DNA of 64,000 nucleotides from Asterella californica (lineage: Eukaryota; Streptophyta; Marchantiopsida; Marchantiales; Aytoniaceae). Positions within the stretch are counted from its first letter, which is position 1. Each line of letters begins with the position of its first letter. The stretch is from assembly GCA_036924285.1 (NCBI GenBank), contig JAYKYS010000001.1, positions 26,907,501 to 26,971,500 on the forward strand. The letters run 5' to 3'. Below the pieces are notes generated by a model. It searched no databases. It had not been told where the DNA came from and saw nothing but the letters and a program-made list of their open reading frames with translations. The position numbers and the translations under genes were made by a program. Below are positions 13,033 to 25,182 of the stretch, in pieces.

Positions 13033-15829
13033 GCTCCCTAAATCCTCATAAATTTGGCTCACACACCCACTTATTCACCTACGAAGTGCAGTGGCGTTAC
13101 ACTAACTTCGAAACTGGTGCTACCTTTGTAAAAATAATTGTTTTGATAACACAATTTATTTTTCTTCTTCGTGTTTTCAGTTTTCGTGTGAGTCGAATCA
13201 TTGCTGCAAACAAAACATTTATACACTCCCGTGATAAAAGGGACCTTGTGTCTCGCGATTTTCTTGGTTTTACTATTTCAGCTTGGCGATATTTGTCTAG
13301 TCCGCACATATAAACAGTGCATATTTTTTTCAGCATCGAGTCCACTCATCGGATGTATGTCATTCATTTCATATTGCTTAGCACCGAGTCCACTCATCGT
13401 TCTACTTTCTTTTAAAACTATTTATTTGGTATCGCTTCAATGCGAAGCGCGTAGTTAGGTTACTTCCACCGAATCGAGTAACGACTTGCTTTCTGCTAAA
13501 AAGATCACATATTTTTATTTTTCTTCTTTCTCTGTACACAAGCAAGCATCAATTACAAAGATAGTACTGTTCCGTCTTACTGCTAAGTACGTGTTGAAAG
13601 TAGTCATTCTCGCTATTAAGAGAAGTGAAAAATTATTCATGAGGTAGATTTCCAGCAACTGTAGAAATGACTCTGCTGGTAAGAAGATAAAAACCAGCGA
13701 CTGTACAGATGAGTCTGTCGCTAAGAAGGTGAAGCTCTGCTAGGTAATATTTGCACATAAGAGAACATTATTCGTTCTGGTAACAGTCCACCAAACCGAA
13801 GATGAATGTCTTTCCACCAATATAGGAGGTAAAATCCAACAACTGTACAGATTACTGGATTGGTAAGGAGAATAATACTGAAAACTGTAAATACGGAACG
13901 TTAACTCTATATACACATTGCTTCTGGTCAGGTACAGTTGAGTTTCAGAGAAGGAAAGGTAGCCGGAAGGTAGCAACAAATAGGAGGGAGGAATCGTTGG
14001 AGGAGCAAAATGAAGCAGTTGACACTTGTACTCTTCAATTCCGTGGGGAGGCAAAATGGCTGAATATACTCTAACTATGGAGGTAGTACTGATGGAGAGA
14101 CAGAGCATGGAGAGAAAGAGACACATGAAGGGAAGAGGACACATGAGGGGACTGGGATGGAGGGCTAGAAGGTACAAACAAAAGACTACGTGGAGGAGAA
14201 GGGGAGTCTTGAAGCCTGTCAGATTCATCATCATCGGAGACAGTCATCACATTGTCGCAATCAAGTTCACATTCAGTAGACATTGTGGAGAGACATTGAG
14301 AGAAGTACCTGAAAATATTGAAGATAGGCTGCGGCAGAGATGAAGTAAAAAATAAAGTACCATGCACCGAAGCAGACATGCAGTAGACATGTGACTGTAG
14401 TAGGAGTGGAAGCAGACGCTTCCATCCCTCCTCATGCCGTGCGAAGCCGACGGGATGAGGAACGTAGGAGAGAGAACAGCAACAGAGGTCCTCCAGTTCT
14501 CGACGAGGAGGAGTCCTCGAAGAAGAAGCACGGTCGTCCTCCCAAGCAGCGAAGAAGGAGAACTCATGAACAGCTATCCGTCCTGAACACAAAGATAGCG
14601 ATTGCAGAAGCAGTCCCATCCCGATCATGTTAGTTTGGAGCAGCGTCTCGTCCTGATCTTCGATAGAAGAAGAGGCAGCCAGGAAAGAAAACAATTGTAA
14701 AAGAAGCGAGCAAAGAGTACGAATGGCAGAACATCCTGATCCCACAGAGGTAATACAGTTCCCAAGGACAACGAGTCCTTATCAAAGAAGAACATTGCTT
14801 CTCTCGAGCAGCGAAGAACAACAACTCCTCATCAGCGATCCGTCCCGATGCTGCACAAACGAACACAGACGCAGCTAATGCAAAAGTATTCTCATCTCGG
14901 ACGAGAGCAAGAATGGTACTTCCGAACAACTAACCGTCCCGATCCTAGACATGACGACGACAAGCGGTAGTGAAAAAAAGAGTTGTAAACAGCAAAGACT
15001 GCGAATGACAGAACAACTCGGTCTCACAATGGAAGTGGAGAGAATAACACGAACAGGTAATTGTCGAGACTCGTCATTAGAACAGCAATCCGTGAGAGAC
15101 AAGTCCGATCCGTATGATCCACTCATTGACCAGAGCAACAGAGTCAGCTGCAAAAGAAACAACAATTGCGTAGATCGAGCGAGAAGTGATGACAGAGGAG
15201 ACGGTACATTGAGCAGCGATAAAGGAAGCGGCAAACTGCCCCATCCAGCAACCGCTCCTCCAAAACGACAAAGAGAGAAAACAAAGCTTAGACAAACGAG
15301 TAATAATGATGATCCTAAGCAAAAAGAAAAAATGCGAAGAGATGAAGCCACAACAACACAGTCCACAGCAATCGTGTGGATCCCGAGGTAAAGCGAGCTC
15401 CAAGCAGCAACAAAACGAGACAGCAGACGATAGAGCGAGCAGCGAGCAGTAACGAAGCAGCAAAGCGCCCCCATCCAGCAATCGCTCCTCTAAAATGCAA
15501 GCTCCGAAGAGAGAAAAAGAAGAAAGCGAGGTAGGGTTAGAGGTACAGCGGCAACGCGACCGAGAGAAAAGAAGCGTTAGACAATGACAGCTCCGACCAC
15601 GCAGCGATAAATGAAAAGACATTGCTGCTCTTGAGAAAAATGACATCTTGGAGGACGTGCTAAAAGCGGAGACAGACGAAATATAGAACGAAAACAAGAA
15701 TGAAAATGAGACAACCTCCGAAGAAAGCAATCTGGCCGTTAGGTTTCAAAGAGACTCGGCAAAAACTGACTTCTCTCCGTCATAAATTACATCCCTCTGG
15801 CATTATGTCGTTTGGGATGCCTATTCACT
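13032..15829. mobile_element. 2.8 kb insertion between repeat parts A and B, unclassified
   Basis: The second locus shows parts A and B joined, so this stretch is extra DNA. TCACT occurs at both edges (13027-13031 and 15825-15829), a possible 5 bp target duplication. I see no terminal inverted repeats and no TG...CA ends. The right two thirds (about 14000-15700) is purine-rich on the plus strand, with diverged repeats carrying CCGTCCCGAT-like and CATCCAGCAAYCGCTCCTC-like blocks (compare 15240-15265 with 15472-15497). This composition leaves long open frames on both strands (for example 14071-14745 minus and 14951-15391 plus) that look like compositional artefacts. Near 13640-13870 short ACTGTACAGATKA-type repeats occur. 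Confidence 0.5.
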
Positions 15830-15830
15830 A

Positions 15831-16023
15831 TTGTTCCTCTTACTCTCTTGGACCGATGTCCAATCTTCTTGTGATAACTATTCCTTACTTGCATTACATC
15901 ACCAGCTTACTTCAGTAAGTAGGTCACATCTGCTGTTTGGGAAAACTCACTCGAATACTTACTATAAAGCTTCCAGATACTTTGTATGAACGTATATCAT
16001 GGATGCATGACACTAAAACTCCT
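15831..16023 (+). repeat. Dispersed repeat, part B, copy 1
   Basis: Matches 31985-32173 in the same orientation, including GTGATAACTATT, CATCACC, ACTTACTTCAGTAAGT, CACATCTGCTGTTTGGG and GGATGCAYGACACTAAAACT. The similarity stops within a few bases of the target duplication of the transposon that follows. Confidence 0.85.
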
Positions 16024-16034
16024 TGCATATTTAG

Positions 16035-16260
16035 GAACCCTACAGTGGTGTCACTATTTCTCAAACTAATGTTCGTCCGAACGTGTCAAGATTAATGTCA
16101 TTTTAGTGAAAAATTAGATGACTTTTCTGATCACTATGTCTGTTTGCAGTCCGTTGGAGCGAGGTTCACCACGCTGTCAGACGTCGAAGTTCGACCACAA
16201 AGGTAACGAGGTGAAAGTAGCGAGGAGACGGCAACATAGCGGCATAACGACGGTATAGCG
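16035..16260 (+). repeat. Left terminal inverted repeat of MULE-like element
   Basis: Inverted partner of 20650-20873. It starts directly after the ATATTTAG target duplication and continues into a degenerate TAGCGAGGAGACG-type array. Confidence 0.85.
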
Positions 16261-17431
16261 AGATAACGAGGAGACGACGAGATGAAGGAAGCGGGGAGAC
16301 GGTGACATAACGACGGCACAACGAGAGCAGCGGGATAGCGAGGTTTAAGTAGCAAGATAGTGAGGTAGTGAGGGAGACGGCGGCATAGCGGTCGTTAGGT
16401 AGCATGATAGTGAGGGTTCTATGACATAGCACGATAGCGAGGTATCGGTATGTTCTATACGTATAGCAATGTATCACTATATCAGCGTGGAAATTCAAAT
16501 GTGGTGGATTCGATTTCGTATGCTAGTTCGTGGAGTTCGGTATCACATAATACTGTTTGTCCGGTTTCATCAAGATCGTTGTGAGCGATGGAAGCGGATG
16601 CTTATGTAAATTTGCAATATGTACTCAATTGTCTTAAGAGCGGAAGAATGTCAAAAAATTTTCTAATGAAAGTGCAAATCCTCGCTTATGACTGTGTGGA
16701 TTTCGGACCTATGATGGGTGTGAAAGCTATGGAAAGAAGCTCTTAGCGTCGCACGAGTACTGTAATCAATGTTGAAAGATTAGTCACGTAAAAAGATGTT
16801 TTTGGTTACAACTGTTGATCGCAGACGAGTCGACTAAGAGCTGGGCTGTGGCGTGGGACACGTCTTCAAGTTTGTTGCAAATGCCAGCGGATGAATTTCA
16901 CCAATTGGAGCAGAAAGACGAGGATACTGTAGTACTAGAGAGACTAGTCTGGAGTTTTTGGACGTCAAACTGACTGTTGTTAAGAAGAAGACCTCAAATG
17001 GAAAATACATGAGGATCGAGCAGACAAATCCTTGTACGAAATGCGCTTTGTTTTTGTCAGAGACCTCGAGCATTGATGTTGTAAGCAACATGTTTGAGTC
17101 CTCATCATGTTCTCTCAAGGTATGGTCAGCGAATTGATAACGATGGCGCTTCGCGTATAGCTGAAGATTGAGTGCACAATAGTTCGAATGTATTGTTTTC
17201 TCACGCTCGTATCAGAAGCAGTGAATTCTATGTTGGTGATTTTATAAGGTCTATGAGTATTACAGTAACATTCTTCGTCTTAGCATGTTTGTTGCGTGGA
17301 GATGGAATTGACCCTTAGTATTCAAGAACACAATGAGGATGTGGAGGTTCCATACGATGGGTTGATAGGTTGTATTTACGTAGTACAACAGAATGTGTAA
17401 CAAGTTCTCTGGGTTATGAACATGTGCTCAT

Positions 17432-17456
17432 GATCTAGCTCTCAGTGAGCTAGATC
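17432..17456. repeat. Perfect 10 bp hairpin inside the MULE
   Basis: GATCTAGCTC and its exact complement enclose a 5-base loop (TCAGT). It is in non-coding DNA of the transposon interior. Confidence 0.6.
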
Positions 17457-18129
17457 TTGTTTCGGCAGAACGGTGTTCATACCCTTTCCACGTTTATCCG
17501 AGAGAAGTAAATGTGAATTCTCACTAGCATGTTTCCTTTTGTGTGTTTGTGGTTCATTGTTTGTGAAGTAATTGGAGAATGATGGTGTTCCGATATAGTC
17601 TTGACCTGTGTTTTTAAACACAGCGATAGCGGTGTGCTTTGGGAATCTCATGAAGAGGATATAGCTTATGATAAACAAACCGTCTCTCAACCATACTAAC
17701 GAACCTATTCTTATTCTCTTCCTTCTCATTCTCTTTATTCTCGCACTCGGCTGTCATCCCCATTAATGATAGTTCTCTGCTGCTTTATGTTTACAGATTG
17801 AACTCGAGATTTCATCTGATCTATTACTACTAGATAGTAATGGGTATCACGCACTCGAGCCAACTTCACTCGATATTCTAATCGATCACGTGTAAAAGAT
17901 AGAATGTGCACGATTGAAAGTGATCACTACAGAACCAAAAATGCCACCTAAAAGTCACAGTAGCTCCCAAGACAGTAGCATCGAGGTGGATGAAAAAATC
18001 AGAATGATATCGAGCAATGTTGAGCAGACGAAATTCCGATGGAAGGTCCGTCAACATGTTGTTCACTTGGGACTTCAGGTTGAACATCACCTTGGGTGCT
18101 ATCTCTAAATGACACCTCCACATCAAGCT

Positions 18130-19994
18130 CTATGAGATGCTCAGCATTCGATGGAATAACATATTGTGTCCCGGATTACATGCTTCAAGAACCATATCTC
18201 GCTCAAAAAAATGATAGTCGTCGTTAAATATATAAAATGAATATGTACACTTTCCATAAGTCGTCTTGATTCGAGGTGCATTTACAACTCTCTGCTCATA
18301 AGCAGAGATAAGATGCTTACACAAGAGGTAGGGCGAGCTCAAGAAATGGAGACATGAGTAGATCCATCTGCTCGTGCAAGTCAAATAAGTGGAAGTTGTT
18401 GAAATAAGATGTGTTACAAGCTTCTGCCATGTAACCCTGAAGGTATCTCACCACGAAGAAAACGTCCTCTCATTAAGCACTTGATCCAACACTGTCTGCA
18501 TGTCAACGACTAAACTTTCTGATATTACCAGTGTCAACATGTCCAGACGAGGTCTATTCAGCGCATACTTATAGTCATGTTGAAGTTTTTTTCAGTGACT
18601 TTGGATGATGTTAGTAGTTCGAAATAAACTAAGGAGAGGCTTCGACGAACGGCTGAAGATGTTGAACTTCGCGAGACTATACCACTCTCTCCACAAATAT
18701 CCTCACATGTAGACACAATTATGTCCTTTACACCAATCATACATTTCATGAATCGCCCTTGCATGGAGACTCTCTGATGACTCGAACTCACCTGAAGAGT
18801 TCGCAATAAGTGGATGCAGATTGTAGTGACAGGTGAGCAAAGTTAACACCTCTTTTCTTGTTTGAACTCCCAGCAAGTTAGTACCACCAAGAACAGATGT
18901 TGGAACCCAGTATGGATCAATGAAGGAGAAAATCATAGTTGTTTCTACTCTAGTATAAGAGCTTGATGCTTTTCCTACACTTTATCTCTACAACCGCTTG
19001 AGCATGCTTCAAACATAGTTGGATGTACACTGGAACAAACGCTATCCATAATGCCGAGATCTGACCAGAGTCCTTGTCAATGAGGGCAAAAACTAGTTTC
19101 AAACTTCTATCTCTCAAGCACACAAACCAAGATGTCAGAACTGCCTTACGATGTTGCTCAGTCTCAGAACCGGTGGTCTTCTTACCATCACCTATATTCA
19201 AATAAAACAAGTATGCCTGCGGAACACCAAATCCTCCCAAGTTAGCAGCAACCATGAACAGTTCAAAACGCATAGGATTAGTCTCAAACGTACTATTTAC
19301 TACAATTTTGCATATTGAACTCGCTTGCTCGAAGAAAGGAGTGCAGAACCCAAAGGACATGAATCTGTCAATATGTTCATACAACACTTGCTCGAAGTTC
19401 TTTAATGCAAATCTAGTACTTCTGATTAATAGAGAGATAGATCTCACCTGGTCATCGATGTCACGTAGGTACTGTCTAGACTGTACCTCAGAAGTCCAAA
19501 GTTTACTTGGGCCCTTGTTATATTCAGAGGATTGATAATGCCCCTATCGCAGAGCATACGATACACTTCGAGTTTACGAATATTCATGGTGGTGATGCCC
19601 TCTAAAAACACAATAGCTTTTGTTGAAAAAGCTTCCAGTTTGTAAGTCTGTTTCTCGTGTAGCAACAGATGTTGACAAGTTAGAGCATATGTCTAAGATA
19701 ACTCGAACGGTACCACCACACTCAAACCTAGAGATCTTCTGTTTTTTCTCCTGGGTGCGTTGTGAATAGATGTAGACTCTCGGCTCTGATATGTAATTCG
19801 ATCGTAGTGCGAGGTACACACTTGAATACCGACATTTTCTTTGAGCTCGCACGTGGATTCCTCGAGTTCCAACTTGCAAACTCCTGTGTGATTGATTCGT
19901 CGATTAAATGAACAATCAATCGAAAGAAAACAACATTATCTTGAGTCAGTTCTGTGGCAAAACACTCCTCCACTACGTCAAACATTTCAAACAT
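18130..19994 (-). pseudogene. MULE transposase with SWIM-type C-terminus, broken
   Basis: Transposase relic in pieces, reading leftwards. An N-terminal part (about 19728-19994) is followed, after a frame change, by ISRFECGGTVRVILD, the family's DNA-binding segment. A central DDE-region block carries FALIDKDSGQ (about 19065-19100) and ending IQLCLKHAQ. Then come IHEMYDWCKGHNCVYM and a C-terminal SWIM-like finger, WIYSCLHF...LLCKHLI (about 18307-18366). Frames change at least at about 19750, 19660, 19480 and 18950, and stops interrupt it, so it cannot encode an intact protein. The first SWIM cysteine (usually W-x-C-x-C) is tyrosine here. This architecture is common in fungi and in some non-seed plants. 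It lies between matching TIRs, which makes it the element's own gene. Confidence 0.75.
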
Positions 19995-20649
19995 CTCACG
20001 TCTCTAATCAGTATAGTGAATAGCTCTCTTTGCCGATATAGTGAATCGCTCTCTTTGTCGTAAATCTGTAATGAGCAGTATTATTGAATGATCTCGAACT
20101 TCAATGAGATGACTACGAACGAGCAAACATGAATGAATCCGCAACCGTGAATGAATTAGCGTGAATGAGCAAATATCCGTAGAGTGTCGTTTTCCAGAAT
20201 TTTCTCGTTTACTCACGGTGTCTACTCAGTGACGTCTCGTCGCGTCGGTTTCTTCTGGACCTACAGCAATGACTGAACTTACGAACATGCTCATCTTGCC
20301 GCATGGTAGCTACAGCTCAGGCGGTCAATTCATTGTTCATTGGTGAGTTGTGAATAACGAAGACCAACTATGCCGTCGTCCCCTCGCTATCTTGCTATGT
20401 CGTGATCACTGCTATGTCTTCATTTTTGTCGCTATGCTGTCACTACAATGATACATCGCTATGCCGATAGAACATGCAGATACCTCACTACCGCGCTATG
20501 CCGCCGAACTCTCGCTACCGCGATGTCTCACGAGACCACTATGCCGCTGTCTCTCTCACTATCTCGTTACATGAACCTCACTATCTCGCTGCTCTCACTG
20601 TGTCGTCGCTATGCCGTCATCTCCTCGCTTTCTTCACCTTGTCGTCTCC

Positions 20650-20873
20650 TCGTTGCTTCGCTATGTCGCTATGTTGCCGTCTCCTTGCTATCTTCACCTC
20701 GCTACCTCTGTGGTCGAACTTTGGCGTTTGACAGCTTGGTGAACCTCGCTCCAACGGATCGCGAATGGTCACAGTGACCAAGCAAGTCATCTAATTTTCC
20801 ACTAACATGAAATTAATCTCGACACGTTCGAACAAACATTAGTTTGAGACATGGTGACACCACTGAAGGGTTC
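20650..20873 (-). repeat. Right terminal inverted repeat of MULE-like element
   Basis: Inverted partner of 16035-16260. It ends with AGGGTTC immediately before the second ATATTTAG copy. Confidence 0.85.
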
Positions 20874-20881
20874 ATATTTAG

Positions 20882-23800
20882 CAATTGTTTGCCAAACGTG
20901 TAAGTATTTCACACCACGTGATAAACTTGAGCAACCGAAAGTAGCCATAATCAGACCATTATATTTTCTATCCTTTCAGTTGCATGTCACTACTGATCTC
21001 TCGAATCATTGTCTCTATTAGTGTTTATCAAAGAGTTATTGTTGAAATCTCAATACTGGGACACCAACAACCGGTTGAAAGTGAGCAGGTTTGGAGAAAG
21101 ATAATATCTCGTATACAAAATCAGCTTCCTTGTTCCATTCAATGGCGAAACTCTCTTCTCCGGCCTGTTCCACATGGTCAGAGAAACAAATCTCATGCTT
21201 TTTTCATGATCTAACACTTCGAAGACCATATGTGAGACAAAAATGCATTAAAGAGTATAAGTATATAAAGAGTCTCATTCTCAAGAAAATTTACTTAATG
21301 ACACCTCGTAGAATGTTTTCTAACTTGGTTCTATCCACAATGTTTTGGATTCACTTGATCACACCACATGGTCGTCTTACGATCATCGCTCCGACGTGAC
21401 ATCCTCTTTGGAAAATATGCTATTTTAATTTAATCAATGGTAATCAAAATGATGATGAAGCATCATTCTTATTATCATCATGTATCGATTAATCGTTATA
21501 CAAATCTTGAATCTGACGATATGGAGGAAGAGTTGTCGCTCTCAAATTTAGTGAAATCTGATACAAATGTGGATGTCTCAAGCTTGTCCTCGAATAAACT
21601 GATCGCTCTCCAAACAAACCATGAGAAGACATGAAGAACACTTAATGTGATATATACCGCCTATTAATTCATATCACATTGTGAAGATAACAATAAGATC
21701 TAATATGTTAGTGTCAACTCACGCAAGTGCAACACAAGTGTAGAATCAATCAAACAAACATCAAATCATTACAACGGGAACTTCCATAAGATTACAATGT
21801 GACAATCTCAATTCCTTGAAGCACAATATAGCAAAATCAGGAAGAGCCCTTGCTTGGTTCTTATGAGACAATCTCAACTTGCAAAATTTCATGATGCAAC
21901 TAGAGTGAAAACTGCCACTCCTCCTCACACCCTCCAATCACCACGTGGCAAATCATCGACTGAGTGAGATCCGCACATTTAATTCGTAAAAGTCTAGCAA
22001 AATTTATAAGATCGACAATTTATGTGAATGATGCTATTTCATGATAAATATAAACTAATTATATCATAGTATCATTTATGATATAATTAAATTAACATAA
22101 TATGATGATAATGAAAATGATGCTTCAACATCGTTTTAAATAGAGAGAAGTTAAAAAATCTGAAGAGATTAATGCTGTTATAGCATCATTTTATATACGA
22201 TTAATTTAATAGATATAATGATAATAAAATGATGCTTCAACATCATTCTAATTATCATAAATAAATTTAAAAACATACTTTCCACCGTGGACACGTAAGA
22301 ACGACCACGGAGAGCCGGCCATGAGGTGTGACCAAGTGGTGCCCAAAATGTTATTGGTAGGACTAAAGGTTAGAAGTTAAAATGCATTTTACGTGGTGTG
22401 ACCAAGTAAATTTCCTGCAATTCTCACGTTGAAAATAGCTTTTAGTTGTATGCAGTGCAAGAGACAAGCTGAAACGGAAGAGACAAGCGATTCTCCGAAC
22501 CTGTGAAAAAAAGAATATCTCACTCTTTGCTAATGAATCAGTATCGCATGGAGCAATATGAATAGCCATAATTCTCCAGTGTAGTACCCCAATACGATCA
22601 GGTGACTGAGGTCTAAATTTTACATGACAATTAACGGTCAGACAAAAGTGCTAGCAAGAACCAACGTCATCTCACTAGGGGATTCAAGCTCGGAGTATAT
22701 GGGACTTGGACGTACCAACAAGTGACCACGAAGAGTACCACCACCATATGCAAATTTTTGAAGTCGCTGACATCACGGACGGTTGACAAGACAACCTCAT
22801 CTTCTTGCTCATCACTCAAGTATGCTATTTGGAGCGGATTCACGAGCCCAGCAACCATTCATGGACCACGATCCGAAACTTAACTCCTATTTTCATAGGA
22901 GTGCTTCGATCTACAGATGCCCATCCCAACTGCAAGTGCCTCATCTATGGTCAGTGATCACCAGTTACATAAACCCATGGAGTCTTGTGAAGCTGAAGTC
23001 TCATGCAGGTGATTACCTCCAACTGCCTAACTCTGTTAAGAAACTTAATCAACATGAATTGCTGCAGAAAGAACGACTTTTGCCTGGAGCAGAGAACAAG
23101 TTGCACATTCCAAAGACTCGAGAGACCGCCCGCGGTCCTTCCAAAATCTAACTGAAACTGTACGTATTTCCACTTATTTACTTGGTCAGCCCATGCGCCG
23201 AACTTGAAACTTGATCGGACTCTTGCGCCGAAGAAGTAACTTGGTCAAGCCCATTACTTGCTGCAGTAGGTAGATAGTTTATACAACGGTTTTTTGATCC
23301 GTAAGGAATTTAACTTCCTCGTGCCGTTATCGCAAGCGTTCTCATTGTCTCAGCCATGACTTCACTCTAAATTCATGTTGTGTGATCTGAACGATGTTCC
23401 CGCTCTCAGAATGATGTTCTTGTAGAAAACCACGGATGTTCCACATCACAAAACGCATGAAACCACATTTCCTCACTTACCCGGTCATGGTCCTTATCAA
23501 GAAACGATTTGAACTCAAGGTCCCGGACAAGTAAAAACTACTGCGCATCGTCCCGACCAAGTAAATAACTTACGTATTCCCGACCTCGGATATTGATCTA
23601 CACTGACCGCTAGCTTTGCAGCTTGTCTTGTCCCTAGACAAAAGCATGGGGTCCAGAACGAGTGTGATTTATTATAAAACCCTCCCTCTTTTAATTGATT
23701 AAGCCGATCAGCAGACCAGGGTGCTTCGGATGCTGCTCCCACGTACTTCTCACCGTACCTTCACCATTCGGTGGTTGCGAGATTGGCAAATGTCATCCAT

Positions 23801-25182
23801 GTGTTTATCATCTTCTCCATCCAGGTGTGTGTTGCAGCTCATACAAGCCAGGTGTTCACGAAGGAAGTAGTCCAAAAGACACAAAGATGCAGATTTTAAC
23901 TTCTAACGGGAACAGCTCCTCCCAGTTAAGCAGAGTCACATTGCACTGGGAAATACAAACTTACGCAAGGAAAACATTTAAGCTTGAAAAGCAGAAAGTT
24001 TACTTACGCAAACATCCTTCACTCACATGGCTTTTTATCGGTAGAACTTTTGCGAAAGTGTCCGGAGAACTGATCACCCGTCTCCGTGAAAACGATTTTA
24101 TGTAACCGGAGAAATTCTACGGACTGTGACAACGTGGCAAAAATGTCGGTTCATCAAGAGAAAAAAACGCGCAATTGCATGCAAATCGTTAATCTCTTGA
24201 ATCTGTGTACATGTTACATCCGGTTCATAACAAAATATTAACCGTCGCAATCGGTAACTCTAATTCTACGGACATTCATCATTATTTTCCGTAGCTCTCC
24301 GGATTCCGGAGAACTTACCCCATGTGATTGCAGCCTCAACTAATCTGTTGAATCTGGTTCCTTCATTGAGTTGAACACACTCGGAAAAGTCTCGTGACTG
24401 ACTTTTCATTTTTCGGCGGTATAACTTCCAGAACGCGAGCTCACTCCATAAATGAAGATTTCCTTTGCGTTTAGTTCTGCCTTTTAATCCCCGACATGCT
24501 TTCTGTTCCATGCCTTGACAATGACTGTTGAAATTTTATTCTCCCCATTTCTTCGTGTCCCGTTAAGAAAAATCGGAGCCGTTACAAGTACATTCAGAAC
24601 CTCTGTAACTTAAGAGCGGTGACAGAAACGCGTCAATTTGCACAGTAATTCAAAGACGCACTGCAATGTAGAAAGACTCGAACCACATCCAAAGGTCTTA
24701 TCAACTCCAAAGTTTAATCAACAACACCATAGTCGAATTCAACCAAAAGTCTTGCCAAAACCACAAGGACGCAGAACGAGAGTAGCTTACTTGCAGCTAG
24801 AGAGGAAAGATTTCTCCTGCGCGGGAGAAGGTCGCTTCAAACACAGCTTTGACATCCACATTTCAGCGAAGTACCTTTCCCTTTGAACATTTCAGCTTTG
24901 GCATCCACATTCGACCTCATCTAGCAGGAGACTGCTATCCCGCGCTCCTGTAGATCCACGACTTTCTTCCATGCTTACAGCTTTGTCATAAAGATGACAG
25001 GAAAGACACACATGAGCACAGCACGTCAATTTCAAAGTTTTGTGGCCGACCGGCTGCGAGATCCGGTATCCGGTTACATGCATTTTCTTGCTTTGGATCA
25101 TACAAACAACCGCTATTGTGGTTTCTTGCTACAAGCGAAGCGCAGGAGAGTCAGCGAAGGAGGCGTTTGGTGTGGTGGTTCG
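20882..25182. other. Intergenic DNA with AT-rich MITE-like inverted repeats
   Basis: No gene is recognised. About 21425-22262 is AT-rich. It carries an inverted pair around the GATGCTTCAWCATCATT motif (21440-21480 against 22217-22258, plus an extra direct copy near 22105-22130), which suggests a MITE or two nested ones. Open frames at 22783-23151 and 23695-24105 (122 and 136 codons, plus strand) match nothing I know. The DYNLT promoter must be at the right end. Confidence 0.45.
24824..24960 (+). repeat. Dispersed repeat C, copy 1
   Basis: Matches 32175-32297 in direct orientation (GGAGAAGGTCGCTTCAAACA, TTTGAACATTTCAGCTTTGG, CCCGCGCTCCTGTAGATCCA). Copy 2 lacks about 20 internal bases. It lies about 220 bp upstream of the DYNLT start codon. 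Confidence 0.85.

Larger units (their letters stand above)
16027..20881 (-). mobile_element. MULE-like DNA transposon, decayed, with TIRs and 8 bp TSD
   Basis: The 8-mer ATATTTAG occurs at 16027-16034 and 20874-20881 and directly flanks inverted termini. The element is therefore 16035-20873 (4839 bp). The termini start GAACCCTNCAGTGGTGTCA. The outer 220 bp or so of each end (16035-16260 and 20650-20873) match as inverted repeats at well above 80 percent by eye. They share CTCAAACTAATGTT, CCGTTGGAGCGAGGTTCACC and AAGTTCGACCACA. Inside each TIR lies a degenerate GC-richer array (TAGCGAGGAGACGGC-like, 16200-16450 and 20400-20700). The interior carries a broken transposase. An 8 bp TSD with long TIRs fits MULE elements; hAT is less likely given the transposase. 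Confidence 0.85.

Noticed and set aside
14071..15730. Long overlapping open frames on both strands
   Set aside because: They arise from purine/pyrimidine strand bias with few stop codons. The translations are low complexity and match no family.
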